Shown: positions 1 through 7,101 of the stretch, in pieces
Numbering within the stretch: position 1 is the first letter of the stretch
Layout: every line of letters begins with the position of its first letter
Assembly: GCA_036554605.1 (NCBI GenBank)
Contig: DATBMY010000320.1
Location: 1 to 15,422 of the forward strand
DNA: 15,422 nucleotides
Source: DATBMY01 sp036554605
Lineage (GTDB): Bacteria > Acidobacteriota > Blastocatellia > UBA7656
Direction: 5' to 3'
Notes under the pieces: generated by a model
What the model saw: the letters and a program-made list of their open reading frames with translations, nothing else
What the model was told of the DNA's origin: nothing
Database searches by the model: none
Made by a program: the position numbers and the translations under genes

Positions 1-66
1 CATACGGATGGCGAGTGAGGGCATATGCTCGAAGGAATCCGGCATAGATAATAAGAGCACGTTCAT
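1..66 (-). CDS. Partial N-terminus, probable B12-binding radical SAM protein
   Basis: Only the first 22 codons of this gene lie in the window; it runs off the left edge. The start ATG is at 66-64 and is preceded, 8 or so bases upstream, by a strong GGAAGGAGA ribosome site (near 74-82 on the minus strand). The visible peptide begins MNVLLLSMPDSFEHMPSLAI, which resembles the opening beta strand and loop of cobalamin-binding domains that precede radical SAM domains in acidobacterial proteins. The radical SAM assignment rests on recalled family resemblance and not on a CxxxCxxC motif, which would lie outside the window. It is divergent from the phosphatase gene at 278, with 211 bases between the two starts. 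Confidence 0.6.
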   Translation of the reverse strand, partial: MNVLLLSMPDSFEHMPSLAIRM

Positions 67-163
67 CGAGGGTCTCCTTCCGGCCTCAGATTTTCCCATA
101 CAATACAGCATTCTCACCGGCAAGACACATATATTTGGATAATGGCTCGGCCCTGATGCGCTA

Positions 164-192
164 TGGCCATTGGCGTAGGCGTATGCTATACA
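164..192 (+). promoter_or_regulatory. Candidate extended -10 promoter for the phosphatase operon
   Basis: TGCTATACA at 184-192 reads as an extended -10 element (TG-N-TATACA). A weak -35 match, TGGCCA at 164-169, lies exactly 17 bases upstream. Transcription would start near 199 and give a leader of about 80 bases before the ATG at 278. The boxes follow the E. coli consensus, which may apply only loosely here. Confidence 0.35.
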
Positions 193-200
193 ATCTGACA

Positions 201-272
201 CTCGGTATGGGGCGATAAGGACCGAGCCCAACGCGACCGGGCTTCAGCGCCGGCCTCCTTCGGCTCCGGAGG
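201..272 (+). promoter_or_regulatory. Foldable leader that can hide the ribosome site
   Basis: Three short perfect stems lie in the presumed leader. CTCGGT (201-206) pairs with ACCGAG (221-226). AGCCC (225-229) pairs with GGGCT (239-243). CCTCC (254-258) pairs with GGAGG (268-272). The first two share bases 225-226 and so exclude each other. The third sequesters the Shine-Dalgarno sequence of the gene at 278 in a 9-base loop hairpin. This could tune translation, but short stems arise easily in GC-rich DNA and no known riboswitch class is recognised. Confidence 0.3.
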
Positions 273-277
273 ATGAA

Positions 278-1237
278 ATGAGCGAGTTCGATGAAGATGA
301 TACGCGCGAGCTTGTCTCGCCTAAAGACCCGTCGTCCAGGTTTTTTGCCCCCCCTCCTCCGGCGGTTAAAGTCGAGTTCGGCGCCAGATCGCATCCCGGT
401 AAAGTCCGTACTAACAACGAGGACCAGTTGATTGTCGTCAGGCGCAGCCGCGCCCGCGACGTATTCATGACCAGTCTGCCGGAATCCTGGCTGCGATCGA
501 GCGAGCAATGCAGTTACGTGATTGCCGTAGCCGACGGCATGGGGGGAGCGGCATTCGGAGAAGTTGCCAGCTCGCTTGCCGTGGCCTCGGGGTGGGAGCT
601 TGGATTTGACGAGATCAAGTGGCCAATGAAGATCACAAGCGAAGAAGTTCAGGAGATTCTTGATAAGTTTGACGCTTATGGACAGCTCATACACCGCAGC
701 CTGCTCCACTCAATAGAGGAAGACCCGAGGCTCGCGGGTATGGGCACAACTTTGACTGCCGCTTATACGATAGGGCTAGATGCCTTCATAGGGCACGTGG
801 GAGATTCACGAGCGTACCTGTTTCACGACAACACGCTACGTCAACTGACGCGCGACCATACTATGGCGCAGCAGTTCATAGACATGGGCATCCTCTCAGC
901 CGGGTCGCTAGAGGCCAGGCGGCTGGGCCACATACTGACGAACTGCCTGGGAGCAAACAGCCAGGGCATCCGGGTCGATGTGCGGCATCTCCAGCTCGCT
1001 TATGGCGACCGTCTACTCTTGTGCACGGACGGGTTGACGGATATGGTTGGTGACGACCAGGTCGCCGACATATTGAGGGAGCGCGCGAACCCGGATGCAG
1101 CCTGCGATGCTCTGCTTGAGCTGGCCCTGGAACACGGGGGTACCGACAACATAACCATGGTCCTGGCAAGATATGATATGCCGGAGCGAGACCAGACCGC
1201 CGTCGCCCACGAGAAAAGCGGCCATGATGCTGAATAG
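278..1237 (+). CDS. PP2C-type serine/threonine protein phosphatase
   Basis: This is a 319-residue metal-dependent protein phosphatase of the PP2C family, which removes phosphate from serine and threonine residues and usually opposes Hanks-type kinases. The metal-binding signature residues are in order: GKVRTNNEDQ (41-50, with E48 and D49), VADGMGG (D86), HVGDSRAYLF (D176), CTDGLTDMV (D251) and GGTDNITMV (D290). Residues 1-30 are a flexible acidic and proline-rich extension (FAPPPPAV). No signal peptide or membrane segment is seen, so it should be cytoplasmic. ATG 278 is supported by GGAGG at 268-272 with 5-base spacing. The DUF3616-like gene begins 20 bases after the stop, so the two are probably cotranscribed. 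No partner kinase lies in the window. Confidence 0.95.
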   Translation: MSEFDEDDTRELVSPKDPSSRFFAPPPPAVKVEFGARSHPGKVRTNNEDQLIVVRRSRARDVFMTSLPESWLRSSEQCSYVIAVADGMGGAAFGEVASSLAVASGWELGFDEIKWPMKITSEEVQEILDKFDAYGQLIHRSLLHSIEEDPRLAGMGTTLTAAYTIGLDAFIGHVGDSRAYLFHDNTLRQLTRDHTMAQQFIDMGILSAGSLEARRLGHILTNCLGANSQGIRVDVRHLQLAYGDRLLLCTDGLTDMVGDDQVADILRERANPDAACDALLELALEHGGTDNITMVLARYDMPERDQTAVAHEKSGHDAE

Positions 1238-1257
1238 CCATATGGCGGAGGTAAAAC

Positions 1258-2262
1258 ATGAGTCAAGCCGTGATGAAAAAGTATAAAGAGAAGAAAGGTT
1301 CGAAAAAGGACGCGGGGAAGCAAAGAATAAAACCGATCCCTTTCGGCGAGCGCCCCGGCCCCGAGCCATACAATGCGTCTGAAGTTGTAGCCCTTGCCGA
1401 TTCGCGCTTCCTGTTTTGCGACAATAACATCGGCGATGCGCTCTTCGAGCTGCGGCTCGCTCCTGACGCAAGCATGGAGCGCCCGCTCATCAGGTGCGCT
1501 GTCGGCGGGATGGAGGCGGGGACGGTCGACGATCTGGAAGGGATGGCGCTTGTCGAGCAAGGCGCTCACAAGTTTATTTTTGCCATCCCCTCGCTCAGCC
1601 TGAAGCAGAGAAAGAAGCCTCATAAGAAAAGGGTTGAGCGAGGCAAGGTGGCCGCGACCAGAAACTCGATCTTGAGAATCTCAACCGGCGAGGACGACCA
1701 GCTCAAAGCCGAGGTGATCCCGGACTTCCGCGCCTGGCTGATAGAGCATGCGCCAGAGCTTGGCAAGTCGCCGAGATACCTGCCCGACGACGGCGGGCTC
1801 AACGTCGAGGGATTGGGGTGGGACCCCGCAAACCAGGCTCTTCTGCTCGGACTGCGCACGCCCGTAATGGACGGGAAGCCGCTTATCTTGCGGGTGCGCA
1901 TCAAAGAGATCGACGGACCCTGGACGTTGGACAATCTCGAGATGCTTCAAGCGGTTTCGCTTCAGGTCAAAGAGAATGGCCACGGGCAAGGGATAAGAAG
2001 TATAGAGTATGACCCGTCGCGCAAGGTTTCGCTGGTGGTCGTCGGCAACTCTACCAGCTCATCGAAAGCGCCGTTCAGGCTCTATTCCTGGGACGGCAAT
2101 CTGGAGGGAGCAGTCCGCTGTTTCGACAAGATTCGCTTCGACAAGAAGATGAGAGTCGAAGGCATAACACAGGGAACCATCGGCGGTCGCGAGGCAATCA
2201 TCTTTGTCGACGACACCGGAGGATACCAGGTCGTCTGGAATGACGATCCCCGGCTGCAGTAG
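1258..2262 (+). CDS. DUF3616-like predicted beta-propeller protein
   Basis: This 334-residue protein opens with a lysine-rich tail (roughly residues 1-28) and then shows repeated strand-rich blocks like those of DUF3616 / esterase-like propeller proteins. Examples are a VDDLEGMAL block near residue 98, NVEGLGWDPANQALLLGLR near residue 182, and RVEGITQGTIGGREAIIFVDD near residue 300. The repeated EG(L/I/M) plus hydrophobic strand pattern fits blades of a propeller. It lacks a signal peptide or TM segment. GGAGGT at 1247-1252 gives a 5-base spacing to the ATG. It is the second gene of a likely operon with the PP2C phosphatase. The biochemical role of this family is not known to me, and the basic tail hints at binding to an acidic partner. 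Confidence 0.75.
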   Translation: MSQAVMKKYKEKKGSKKDAGKQRIKPIPFGERPGPEPYNASEVVALADSRFLFCDNNIGDALFELRLAPDASMERPLIRCAVGGMEAGTVDDLEGMALVEQGAHKFIFAIPSLSLKQRKKPHKKRVERGKVAATRNSILRISTGEDDQLKAEVIPDFRAWLIEHAPELGKSPRYLPDDGGLNVEGLGWDPANQALLLGLRTPVMDGKPLILRVRIKEIDGPWTLDNLEMLQAVSLQVKENGHGQGIRSIEYDPSRKVSLVVVGNSTSSSKAPFRLYSWDGNLEGAVRCFDKIRFDKKMRVEGITQGTIGGREAIIFVDDTGGYQVVWNDDPRLQ

Positions 2263-2311
2263 GTTGAGAGTTCATACCACTCGGCCTTCGGCGAATATGA
2301 AAGCTCTCAAC
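2263..2311. repeat. Long bulged hairpin directly after a stop codon
   Basis: GTTGAGAG (2263-2270) pairs with CTCTCAAC (2304-2311). Next, TTCATA (2271-2276) pairs with TATGAA (2296-2301), leaving a two-base AG bulge (2302-2303). The loop contains a smaller GCC-TTC-GGC stem. The structure starts at the base after the DUF3616-like stop codon. There is no T-run after it, so a classical rho-independent terminator is not supported. It may protect the mRNA 3' end or belong to the repeat family whose AGAGTTCA box it shares. Confidence 0.6.
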
Positions 2312-2371
2312 TTGTACTGCGAACGGGTTAGACGTAAACTCTCAAGGTATCTGGTGTCCTGTAACCGAAAT

Positions 2372-2438
2372 GTATAGAGTTCAAGCTTCAGCTTGCATCC
2401 CTTCGAACGGGGCACGCTAGAGCGTGAACTCTGAACTT
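2372..2438 (-). repeat. Dispersed double-hairpin repeat, copy A
   Basis: This element carries two palindromes: CAAGC-TTCA-GCTTG at 2382-2395 and CACGCT-AG-AGCGTG at 2413-2426, with CCC/GGG between them. Read on the minus strand it shares a 17-base exact stretch (2437 down to 2421) with 10727-10743, followed by the same order of two hairpins and a closing ACTCTA-AC box. It therefore matches copy B at 10727-10783 in inverted orientation. It is intergenic, upstream of yebC. The architecture resembles REP-type extragenic palindromes, but no family name is claimed. Confidence 0.7.
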
Positions 2439-2503
2439 CACTCTATTCGATCGCAGAGCACTGGTCCGCAACAAAAACTAGAGAGGATGTAGTTTTATCT
2501 ACC

Positions 2504-3250
2504 ATGTCAGGACATTCGAAATGGCATTCGATCAAGCATAAAAAAGGGGCGATTGACGCCAAGCGCGGGAAGATGTTTTCAAGGCTCATAAAGGAGCTGA
2601 CGGTAGCGGCGCGAGTCGGCGGCGGCGACCCGGGCGGCAATGCGCGGCTGCGCAAGGCGATGGACGACGCCAAGGCGATGAACATGCCCAAGGACACTAT
2701 GACGAACGCCATAAAGCGGGGCACGGGCGAGATTGCCGGCGCGGCTATAGAGGACATTACCTACGAAGGCTACGGGCCGGGCGGGGTCGCCATTTTCGTC
2801 GAGTGTCAGACCGACAACCGCACGCGCACGGTGGCCGAAATCCGCCATCTTTTTTCAAAGAACGGCGGCAACCTCGGCGAGTCCGGCTCGGTCGCATGGA
2901 TGTTCCAGAAGAAGGGCACGATCATCCTAGACCGCTCGGCGGCCGACGAAGAGCGCGTCATGGAGCTTGCGCTTGAAGCGGGCGCCGAAGACGTCAACGA
3001 CGACGCGGAGTCGTGGGAGATCGTTACCTCGCCCGAAGACTTCAACGCGGTGCTTGACGCGATAAAGAACGCCGGTATAGAGCCGCTTTCGTCCGAGGTG
3101 GTCATGCGGCCTACGAACTCGGTGCAGGTAACCGGCCCCGCCGCGCAGCAGGTCTTGCGGTTGATGGAAGCGCTCGAAGACCATGACGACGTTGCGAGCG
3201 TGGCGGCAAACTTCGACATTCCCGCCGAAGAGATGGAGGCGGCCGGTTGA
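2504..3250 (+). CDS. yebC: YebC/TACO1-family ribosome-associated regulator
   Basis: This 248-residue protein begins with the family's hallmark MSGHSKWHSIKHKKGAIDAK, followed by LIKELTVAAR and NARLRKAMDDAKAMNMPKDT. The middle has YEGYGPGGVAIFVE and RHLFSKNGGNLGESGSVAWMF, so all parts of the full-length fold are present. Family members act as translation factors that relieve ribosome stalling, and some were earlier described as DNA-binding regulators. No good Shine-Dalgarno is seen: the nearest purine run (GAGAGGA, 2481-2487) lies 16 bases upstream and ends in a start-stop ATGTAG. The 3' end overlaps the next frame by 4 bases, coupling it to ruvC, the usual neighbour of yebC. A short GTAG/CTAC stem lies just before the start. 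Confidence 0.97.
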   Translation: MSGHSKWHSIKHKKGAIDAKRGKMFSRLIKELTVAARVGGGDPGGNARLRKAMDDAKAMNMPKDTMTNAIKRGTGEIAGAAIEDITYEGYGPGGVAIFVECQTDNRTRTVAEIRHLFSKNGGNLGESGSVAWMFQKKGTIILDRSAADEERVMELALEAGAEDVNDDAESWEIVTSPEDFNAVLDAIKNAGIEPLSSEVVMRPTNSVQVTGPAAQQVLRLMEALEDHDDVASVAANFDIPAEEMEAAG

Positions 3251-3816
3251 CCGACGTCGCCGGCAAAGAACCGGCGCGCCTTCGCGTGCTTGGCGTCGAT
3301 CCCGGCAGCGAGACGACCGGCTACGGTGTAATAGATAGCGACGGGCGCAGTTACGAGTTGATAGAGTACGCGGGGATACGCGCCCCGGCACGCTTCTCCT
3401 TCCCCGAGCGATTGCTCATAATAAGCGAGAAACTCGAAGAGGTTATCGAGCGGCTGCGACCGCGAGTCTGCGCCGTCGAAGAGACTTTTTTTGCCGTCAA
3501 CGTCAAGTCGGCGCTAAAGCTCGGCCACGTGCGAGGCGTTGTGCTCGTGGCAGCGGTGCGCGCCGGGCTTGAAGTTTATGAGTATTCACCGCTGGAGATA
3601 AAATCGGCGCTCGTCGGGTACGGGCGCGCCGAAAAGCACCAGGTGCAGGAGATGGTCCGCTTACTTCTAGGGATGAAAGAACTGCCGCAGCCGCTCGACG
3701 CCTCCGACGCGCTCGCCGCCGCCATATGCCACGTCAACACCGCCTCGACCCGCGCCCGAACCCACGGCAAGCAGGGGCCGGGGGGCAGGGGTCAGGGGCC
3801 AGGGATTGTCAGTTAA
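3247..3816 (+). CDS. ruvC: Holliday junction resolvase RuvC with a repeat-derived tail
   Basis: RuvC is the endonuclease that resolves Holliday junctions with the RuvAB branch-migration motor. Four acidic active-site positions are visible: D18 in VLGVDPG, E78 in AVEETFFAVN, and D151 and D154 in LDASDALAAA. The GRAEKHQVQ segment near residue 126 is also typical. The start used is TTG 3247, whose TTGA overlap with the yebC stop suggests coupled translation. It adds about 12 residues before RVLGVDPG. The catalytic fold ends near residue 170. The last roughly 14 codons and the TAA lie inside the G-rich inverted-repeat element at 3773-3923, giving a Gly/Gln-rich tail not expected in the family. 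ruvA and ruvB do not follow here. Confidence 0.95.
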   Translation: MTDVAGKEPARLRVLGVDPGSETTGYGVIDSDGRSYELIEYAGIRAPARFSFPERLLIISEKLEEVIERLRPRVCAVEETFFAVNVKSALKLGHVRGVVLVAAVRAGLEVYEYSPLEIKSALVGYGRAEKHQVQEMVRLLLGMKELPQPLDASDALAAAICHVNTASTRARTHGKQGPGGRGQGPGIVS

Positions 3817-3923
3817 GATCGAATTTGAAATATGAAATTCTAGATTTGAGATAGGGAATTGACAATCCCCTGTAAGCTGTCGTCTATTCCCTATCCGGCC
3901 CTGACCCCCGGCCCCCGGCCCCT
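3773..3923. repeat. MITE-like inverted-repeat element at the end of ruvC
   Basis: The left arm (3773-3800, 28 bases) and right arm (3897-3923, 27 bases) are near-perfect reverse complements, both built from G-runs or C-runs separated by two or three bases. Inside them, GGGATTGTCA (3802-3811) is perfectly complementary to TGACAATCCC (3860-3869). The interior (3812-3859) is AT-rich with repeated GAATTTGAAAT-like words. The left arm is translated as the end of ruvC. TATTTTTG after the right arm (3923-3930) means the folded RNA could also act as a terminator on the plus strand. No transposase or clear target duplication is visible, so mobility is inferred only. Confidence 0.7.
3774..3798 (+). other. 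G-quadruplex motif in the ruvC 3' coding end
   Basis: Four G-runs of at least four bases occur in 25 bases: 3774-3777, 3780-3785, 3788-3791 and 3795-3798. The loops are only two or three bases (CC, CA, TCA). This satisfies the strict intramolecular quadruplex pattern on the coding strand. The right arm of the surrounding inverted repeat offers a similar motif on the opposite strand. Confidence 0.65.
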
Positions 3924-3936
3924 ATTTTTGTTTCTC

Positions 3937-3965
3937 TTGAGCAGGATCAAAAGCCAGAGTAATAT
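3937..3965 (+). promoter_or_regulatory. Candidate promoter for the membrane J-domain gene
   Basis: TTGAGC (3937-3942) and TAATAT (3960-3965) are separated by 17 bases, each matching the sigma-70 consensus at four positions. They lie just after the T-rich end of the ruvC repeat element and about 100 bases before the ATG at 4067. The local AT-rich stretch (ATATATAAG) supports melting. The remaining leader to 4066 shows no other convincing signal. Confidence 0.35.
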
Positions 3966-4066
3966 ATAAGTGTAATCGGGCCGGCGGTCTCCCACCGCGG
4001 GATTTTCCGCCAAGGTTCACCCCGGAACTTGCTAGAGCGCCCTTACTAGAGAAGATGATTTAGGCC

Positions 4067-4822
4067 ATGAAGGACCTCTACGCAATCCTTGGACTCACTC
4101 CCGGCGCAACGCCTGCTGAGATCAAAGTCGCCTATCGCCGTCTTGCGCGTAAATCTCATCCTGACGTTTCAGCCTCGCCCGATGCGAATGCCCGGTTCAT
4201 CGAGATCAATGAGGCGTATCACGTGCTCAGCGATCCTCACCAGCGATGGGCCTATGACCATGGCCTCTATGCGCAGCAGCGTACTTTCTACGCGTCGCGG
4301 CAGGCGGAAGTCGTAGCCAAGCAGCGCCACTTCGATCGCATGGTCGACGAGTGGATGGCCTACAACAGGCAGGAAGAAGCCGCGCGCGCCGACGCTGTAC
4401 TTATAGTAGTGCCGCTCTTTTTGTGCGCCTTCTATGTTATGGCGTCAAAACCCGATTTTATCGAGCAATCGGCGCTCATGAGCCGCGTCATCATACTGTC
4501 GCTCGCCCTTTATGGGCTGGTCTACCTGATCAAGAATCTCTCGGCGGTGCTGGCCCGCTACACATACGAGGTGCCGAAGAGTTTCACCTCCGTCTTCCGA
4601 GAGGAGCAACCTCCCGACAAGCCCATCAGCCGAAGGGCGGGACTGGTCTTCCTGGTGTGCGGCTACATTGTTTCGCTCGGGCTTGGATATGTCGTCAGCA
4701 AGCTCACGCCCGGCCCCTCGATTTCGGCGGGCACCGTGCTCGGCGCTTTTCTCTATCCGCCCATCGCCGTTCTTATCATCGGAGGCTTGCGCCGGCTCGG
4801 CATGCTGTTTGACCGCATTTGA
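4067..4822 (+). CDS. J-domain protein with four C-terminal membrane segments
   Basis: The protein has 251 residues. Residues 3-68 form a J domain with the Hsp70-activating HPD at 31-33, preceded by YRRLARKS and followed by INEAYHVLSDPHQRWAYD. There is no G/F-rich, zinc or C-terminal DnaJ domain, so this is a type III J protein. After a charged linker (about 70-107), hydrophobic stretches at about 109-126, 138-155, 191-212 and 220-241 predict four membrane helices, with the J domain in the cytoplasm. It probably recruits DnaK to the inner membrane; the client is unknown. The Shine-Dalgarno is poor. The pyrophosphatase gene starts 29 bases after the stop and may be cotranscribed. Confidence 0.85.
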   Translation: MKDLYAILGLTPGATPAEIKVAYRRLARKSHPDVSASPDANARFIEINEAYHVLSDPHQRWAYDHGLYAQQRTFYASRQAEVVAKQRHFDRMVDEWMAYNRQEEAARADAVLIVVPLFLCAFYVMASKPDFIEQSALMSRVIILSLALYGLVYLIKNLSAVLARYTYEVPKSFTSVFREEQPPDKPISRRAGLVFLVCGYIVSLGLGYVVSKLTPGPSISAGTVLGAFLYPPIAVLIIGGLRRLGMLFDRI

Positions 4823-4851
4823 AGCGCTTCGCTCATCTGCCAGGATAAAAT

Positions 4852-5385
4852 ATGCAATATTTCGATCTACCCATAGGCGCGCGAGTCCCGGACCGCTTCA
4901 ATATGGTCGTGGAGATACCAAAGGGCAGCGCAAACAAGTACGAATTCGACCCTGAGCTTGGAGCATTCAGGCTCGACCGCACGCTCTACTCTCCGATGCA
5001 TTACCCGGGCGATTACGGGTTTGTGCCCTCGACGATGGCGGGCGACGGCGACCCGCTCGACGCGCTGGTTATGGTCGAAAGCCCGAGCTTTACGGGCTGC
5101 GTCATCGAGGTGCGGGCGATTGGGATGCTGGTTATGTGGGACCAGGGTAAAGAAGACCTCAAGGTGCTTTGCGTCCCCACGCGCGACCCGCGCACCGAGT
5201 CGATCCACAACTACACCCAACTGCACCCTCACCGGCTGCGCGAGATAGAGCATTTCTTCGTGATCTATAAAGAGCTTGAAGGCAAGCAGACCGAAACCAG
5301 CGGGTGGCGCGACGCCGAAGAGGCGCGACGCGCCGTTGTGACCGCGTACGAGCAGTTCAAATCCATAGATAAAGCCGGGCAGTAG
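4852..5385 (+). CDS. ppa: Inorganic pyrophosphatase, family I
   Basis: This 177-residue enzyme hydrolyses pyrophosphate to two phosphates in the cytoplasm and so pulls biosynthetic reactions forward. The family I signature DGDPLDAL gives D65, D67 and D70. E21, K29, D97, D102, Y139 and K140 correspond to the remaining metal and substrate ligands, with most numbers equal to those of the E. coli enzyme. The length is typical. CAGGATA about 8 bases before the ATG can serve as ribosome site. The stop is only 6 bases from the stop of the convergent gene at 5392, with no room for a separate terminator. It is expected to form an oligomer, as bacterial members do. Confidence 0.97.
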   Translation: MQYFDLPIGARVPDRFNMVVEIPKGSANKYEFDPELGAFRLDRTLYSPMHYPGDYGFVPSTMAGDGDPLDALVMVESPSFTGCVIEVRAIGMLVMWDQGKEDLKVLCVPTRDPRTESIHNYTQLHPHRLREIEHFFVIYKELEGKQTETSGWRDAEEARRAVVTAYEQFKSIDKAGQ

Positions 5386-5391
5386 ATACGG

Positions 5392-7101
5392 CTACCTCTT
5401 GAATATTCTTTTCGCGATCGATCCCAGGTCCGACTTCCATATGCTATCCTGCGCTTGCGCGCCTTTACCCCTGGCGGCCGATTGCGCCATCTCGCGTTTC
5501 GCCCCCTTGTTGTCGGGATCGATCTGAAGGGCCTCTCGGAAATATATCTGCGCCTTTTTCGCAAGCCCCGCTTCCTTGTACATCAGGCCCAGCTTGAGCT
5601 TTATCTGCGCGTTGTAGGGCTCAAGCTCCGCCGCCTTAAGCAGGTGCTCTTCGGCTTCGTGTCGCGTGCGCGGGCTGCGTATCAAGACGCTGCCGAGGTG
5701 ATAATGATAAGCCGCCTTCGACGGATCGAGTTTAACCGCCTCGCGCAGCAGGTGGACCGCCAGGTGGTACTCTTTCCTATCAAAACATGCCCGCCCCTGG
5801 CGGTAACACTGCTCGGCTGATTGCGCGGGCTTTGCTGGAGGCGTGCCGTTTGGCGGCGCCTGGCGCTGCGGCTGCGGGTCGGGGCTCACCGGCTCGGCGG
5901 CCGCGTTCAGCGATCCGGAACCGTTATGTTGTGGAGCGGTCTTCGACCCGGCCATAACCTCGTTCGACAAGTCGTCATCTTGCGAAGCCGGGGCAGGCGA
6001 TGCGGCGGCTTCTGACGGCGGGACCAGAGGCGTGGTCTTGAACGGGCTCGTCGTGTACGGGCTTCGCGTGTTCACCTGCTGGTCGGGCCGCCTCAACCGC
6101 TCATCATAGGCCGAGCGCTGCCTGGAATCGTGCAGAGTTTCATAGGCCTGCGTTATCATCGAAAAGAGCGCTTCGAGCTTGCCGCGCAGCTCGGCGTGCT
6201 CGGGCTGGTGATAGCGGTCGGGATGAAATCTCTTTGCCATCTTGTAGTAGGCGGCCTTTATTTCGCTTGCCGAGGCCTGCCGGGTGATTTCGAGCACCTC
6301 GTAGTAATCGGCCGAAACGTAAAAGTGAAGCCTGCGCGTAACCTCTTCCCTGAGGCGGTCGAGCGAATCGTCAGGGCCGGGTTCGCTCTTCTTATCCTCC
6401 GCTTCTCTGCCGGCCACCTTTAAGAATCCGGCGGCGACAAGCGCGCAGATGGCGCGGCGGGCGTCTTCGTCGGAGATGCCGCTCAACATTCCGACGTCGC
6501 TCACCGGCGTCGGCGAATCTATTCTGGAGAGAATGTAGCTTTCGATCGGGACGAGCCTTCCCGAATCGAGCTGAGCAGTGCCCGACCTAGCGCGAGACAC
6601 AAGGCCCGCGGACGGCGCGAGTATTTCCGCGACCGCCGGATCCGCGGCGGCCCTTCGCGCGCCGTCGAGTATCATATCGGTCGCGCTTATCTGAAGCGTT
6701 ACCTCGTGCGACGCGCGTATGCGCTCGTCAAAGACGTAATCGCCGTCGGTCCACTCGAATAGCGAAAGTATGATCTCGGTGACCTGCTCGCGCACCTGAG
6801 TGCGCATCTGCTCTTCGCTGAGAGCCCCCATCTCGACGAGCGCCGCGCCAAGGCGGTTGGCCTTGCCCGCCTGCTGTTTGGCCTGCTCTATTTGATCGGG
6901 ACTTACATGCGCATCCTTGACGAGCTTGCGCTCAAGCTGCTCGTTCGCAAGATTGCTTATAGCAAAGACGGGCGCGCCGTTATCGAAAAAGACGGCCTTT
7001 ATCGCCTTGCTGCGCGTGACACGCAGCAAACCGCTTGAGTTTTTTCTGGATATCTCGCGTATGAGGTCCGGTATTAGCTTATCGCCTAGTTGTCCTTGCA
7101 C
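5392..7101 (-). CDS. DUF4388 / winged-helix-like / J-domain / TPR protein
   Basis: With the GTG start at 7101 this is a 569-residue soluble protein. Its start VQGQLGDKLIPDLIREIS is the beginning of a DUF4388 (PatA N-terminal-like) domain running to about 100, with a helical extension to about 155. Residues 183-229 look like a small winged helix (ILSRIDSPTPVSDVGMLSGI). A J domain spans about 265-335 with HPD at 293-295, followed by a Pro/Ala-rich linker. TPR repeats occupy about 429-535, and the C-terminus is basic. AGGA 8 bases upstream supports this GTG. The frame stays open to a GTG at 7284, but that extension crosses the promoter palindrome and lacks family residues. DUF4388 domains often occur with gliding and chemosensory regulators. 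The gene is divergent from the receptor at 7296, so joint regulation is likely. Confidence 0.85.
   Translation of the reverse strand: MQGQLGDKLIPDLIREISRKNSSGLLRVTRSKAIKAVFFDNGAPVFAISNLANEQLERKLVKDAHVSPDQIEQAKQQAGKANRLGAALVEMGALSEEQMRTQVREQVTEIILSLFEWTDGDYVFDERIRASHEVTLQISATDMILDGARRAAADPAVAEILAPSAGLVSRARSGTAQLDSGRLVPIESYILSRIDSPTPVSDVGMLSGISDEDARRAICALVAAGFLKVAGREAEDKKSEPGPDDSLDRLREEVTRRLHFYVSADYYEVLEITRQASASEIKAAYYKMAKRFHPDRYHQPEHAELRGKLEALFSMITQAYETLHDSRQRSAYDERLRRPDQQVNTRSPYTTSPFKTTPLVPPSEAAASPAPASQDDDLSNEVMAGSKTAPQHNGSGSLNAAAEPVSPDPQPQRQAPPNGTPPAKPAQSAEQCYRQGRACFDRKEYHLAVHLLREAVKLDPSKAAYHYHLGSVLIRSPRTRHEAEEHLLKAAELEPYNAQIKLKLGLMYKEAGLAKKAQIYFREALQIDPDNKGAKREMAQSAARGKGAQAQDSIWKSDLGSIAKRIFKR

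Noticed and set aside
1000..1623. Minus-strand open frames opposite the PP2C and DUF3616-like genes
   Set aside because: They cross the junction of two well-supported plus-strand genes, have no recognisable domains and no ribosome sites.
2481..2492. Regulatory mini-reading frame ATGTAG before yebC
   Set aside because: A start followed at once by a stop with the purine run touching it is not convincing as a regulatory uORF, and such words are common by chance.
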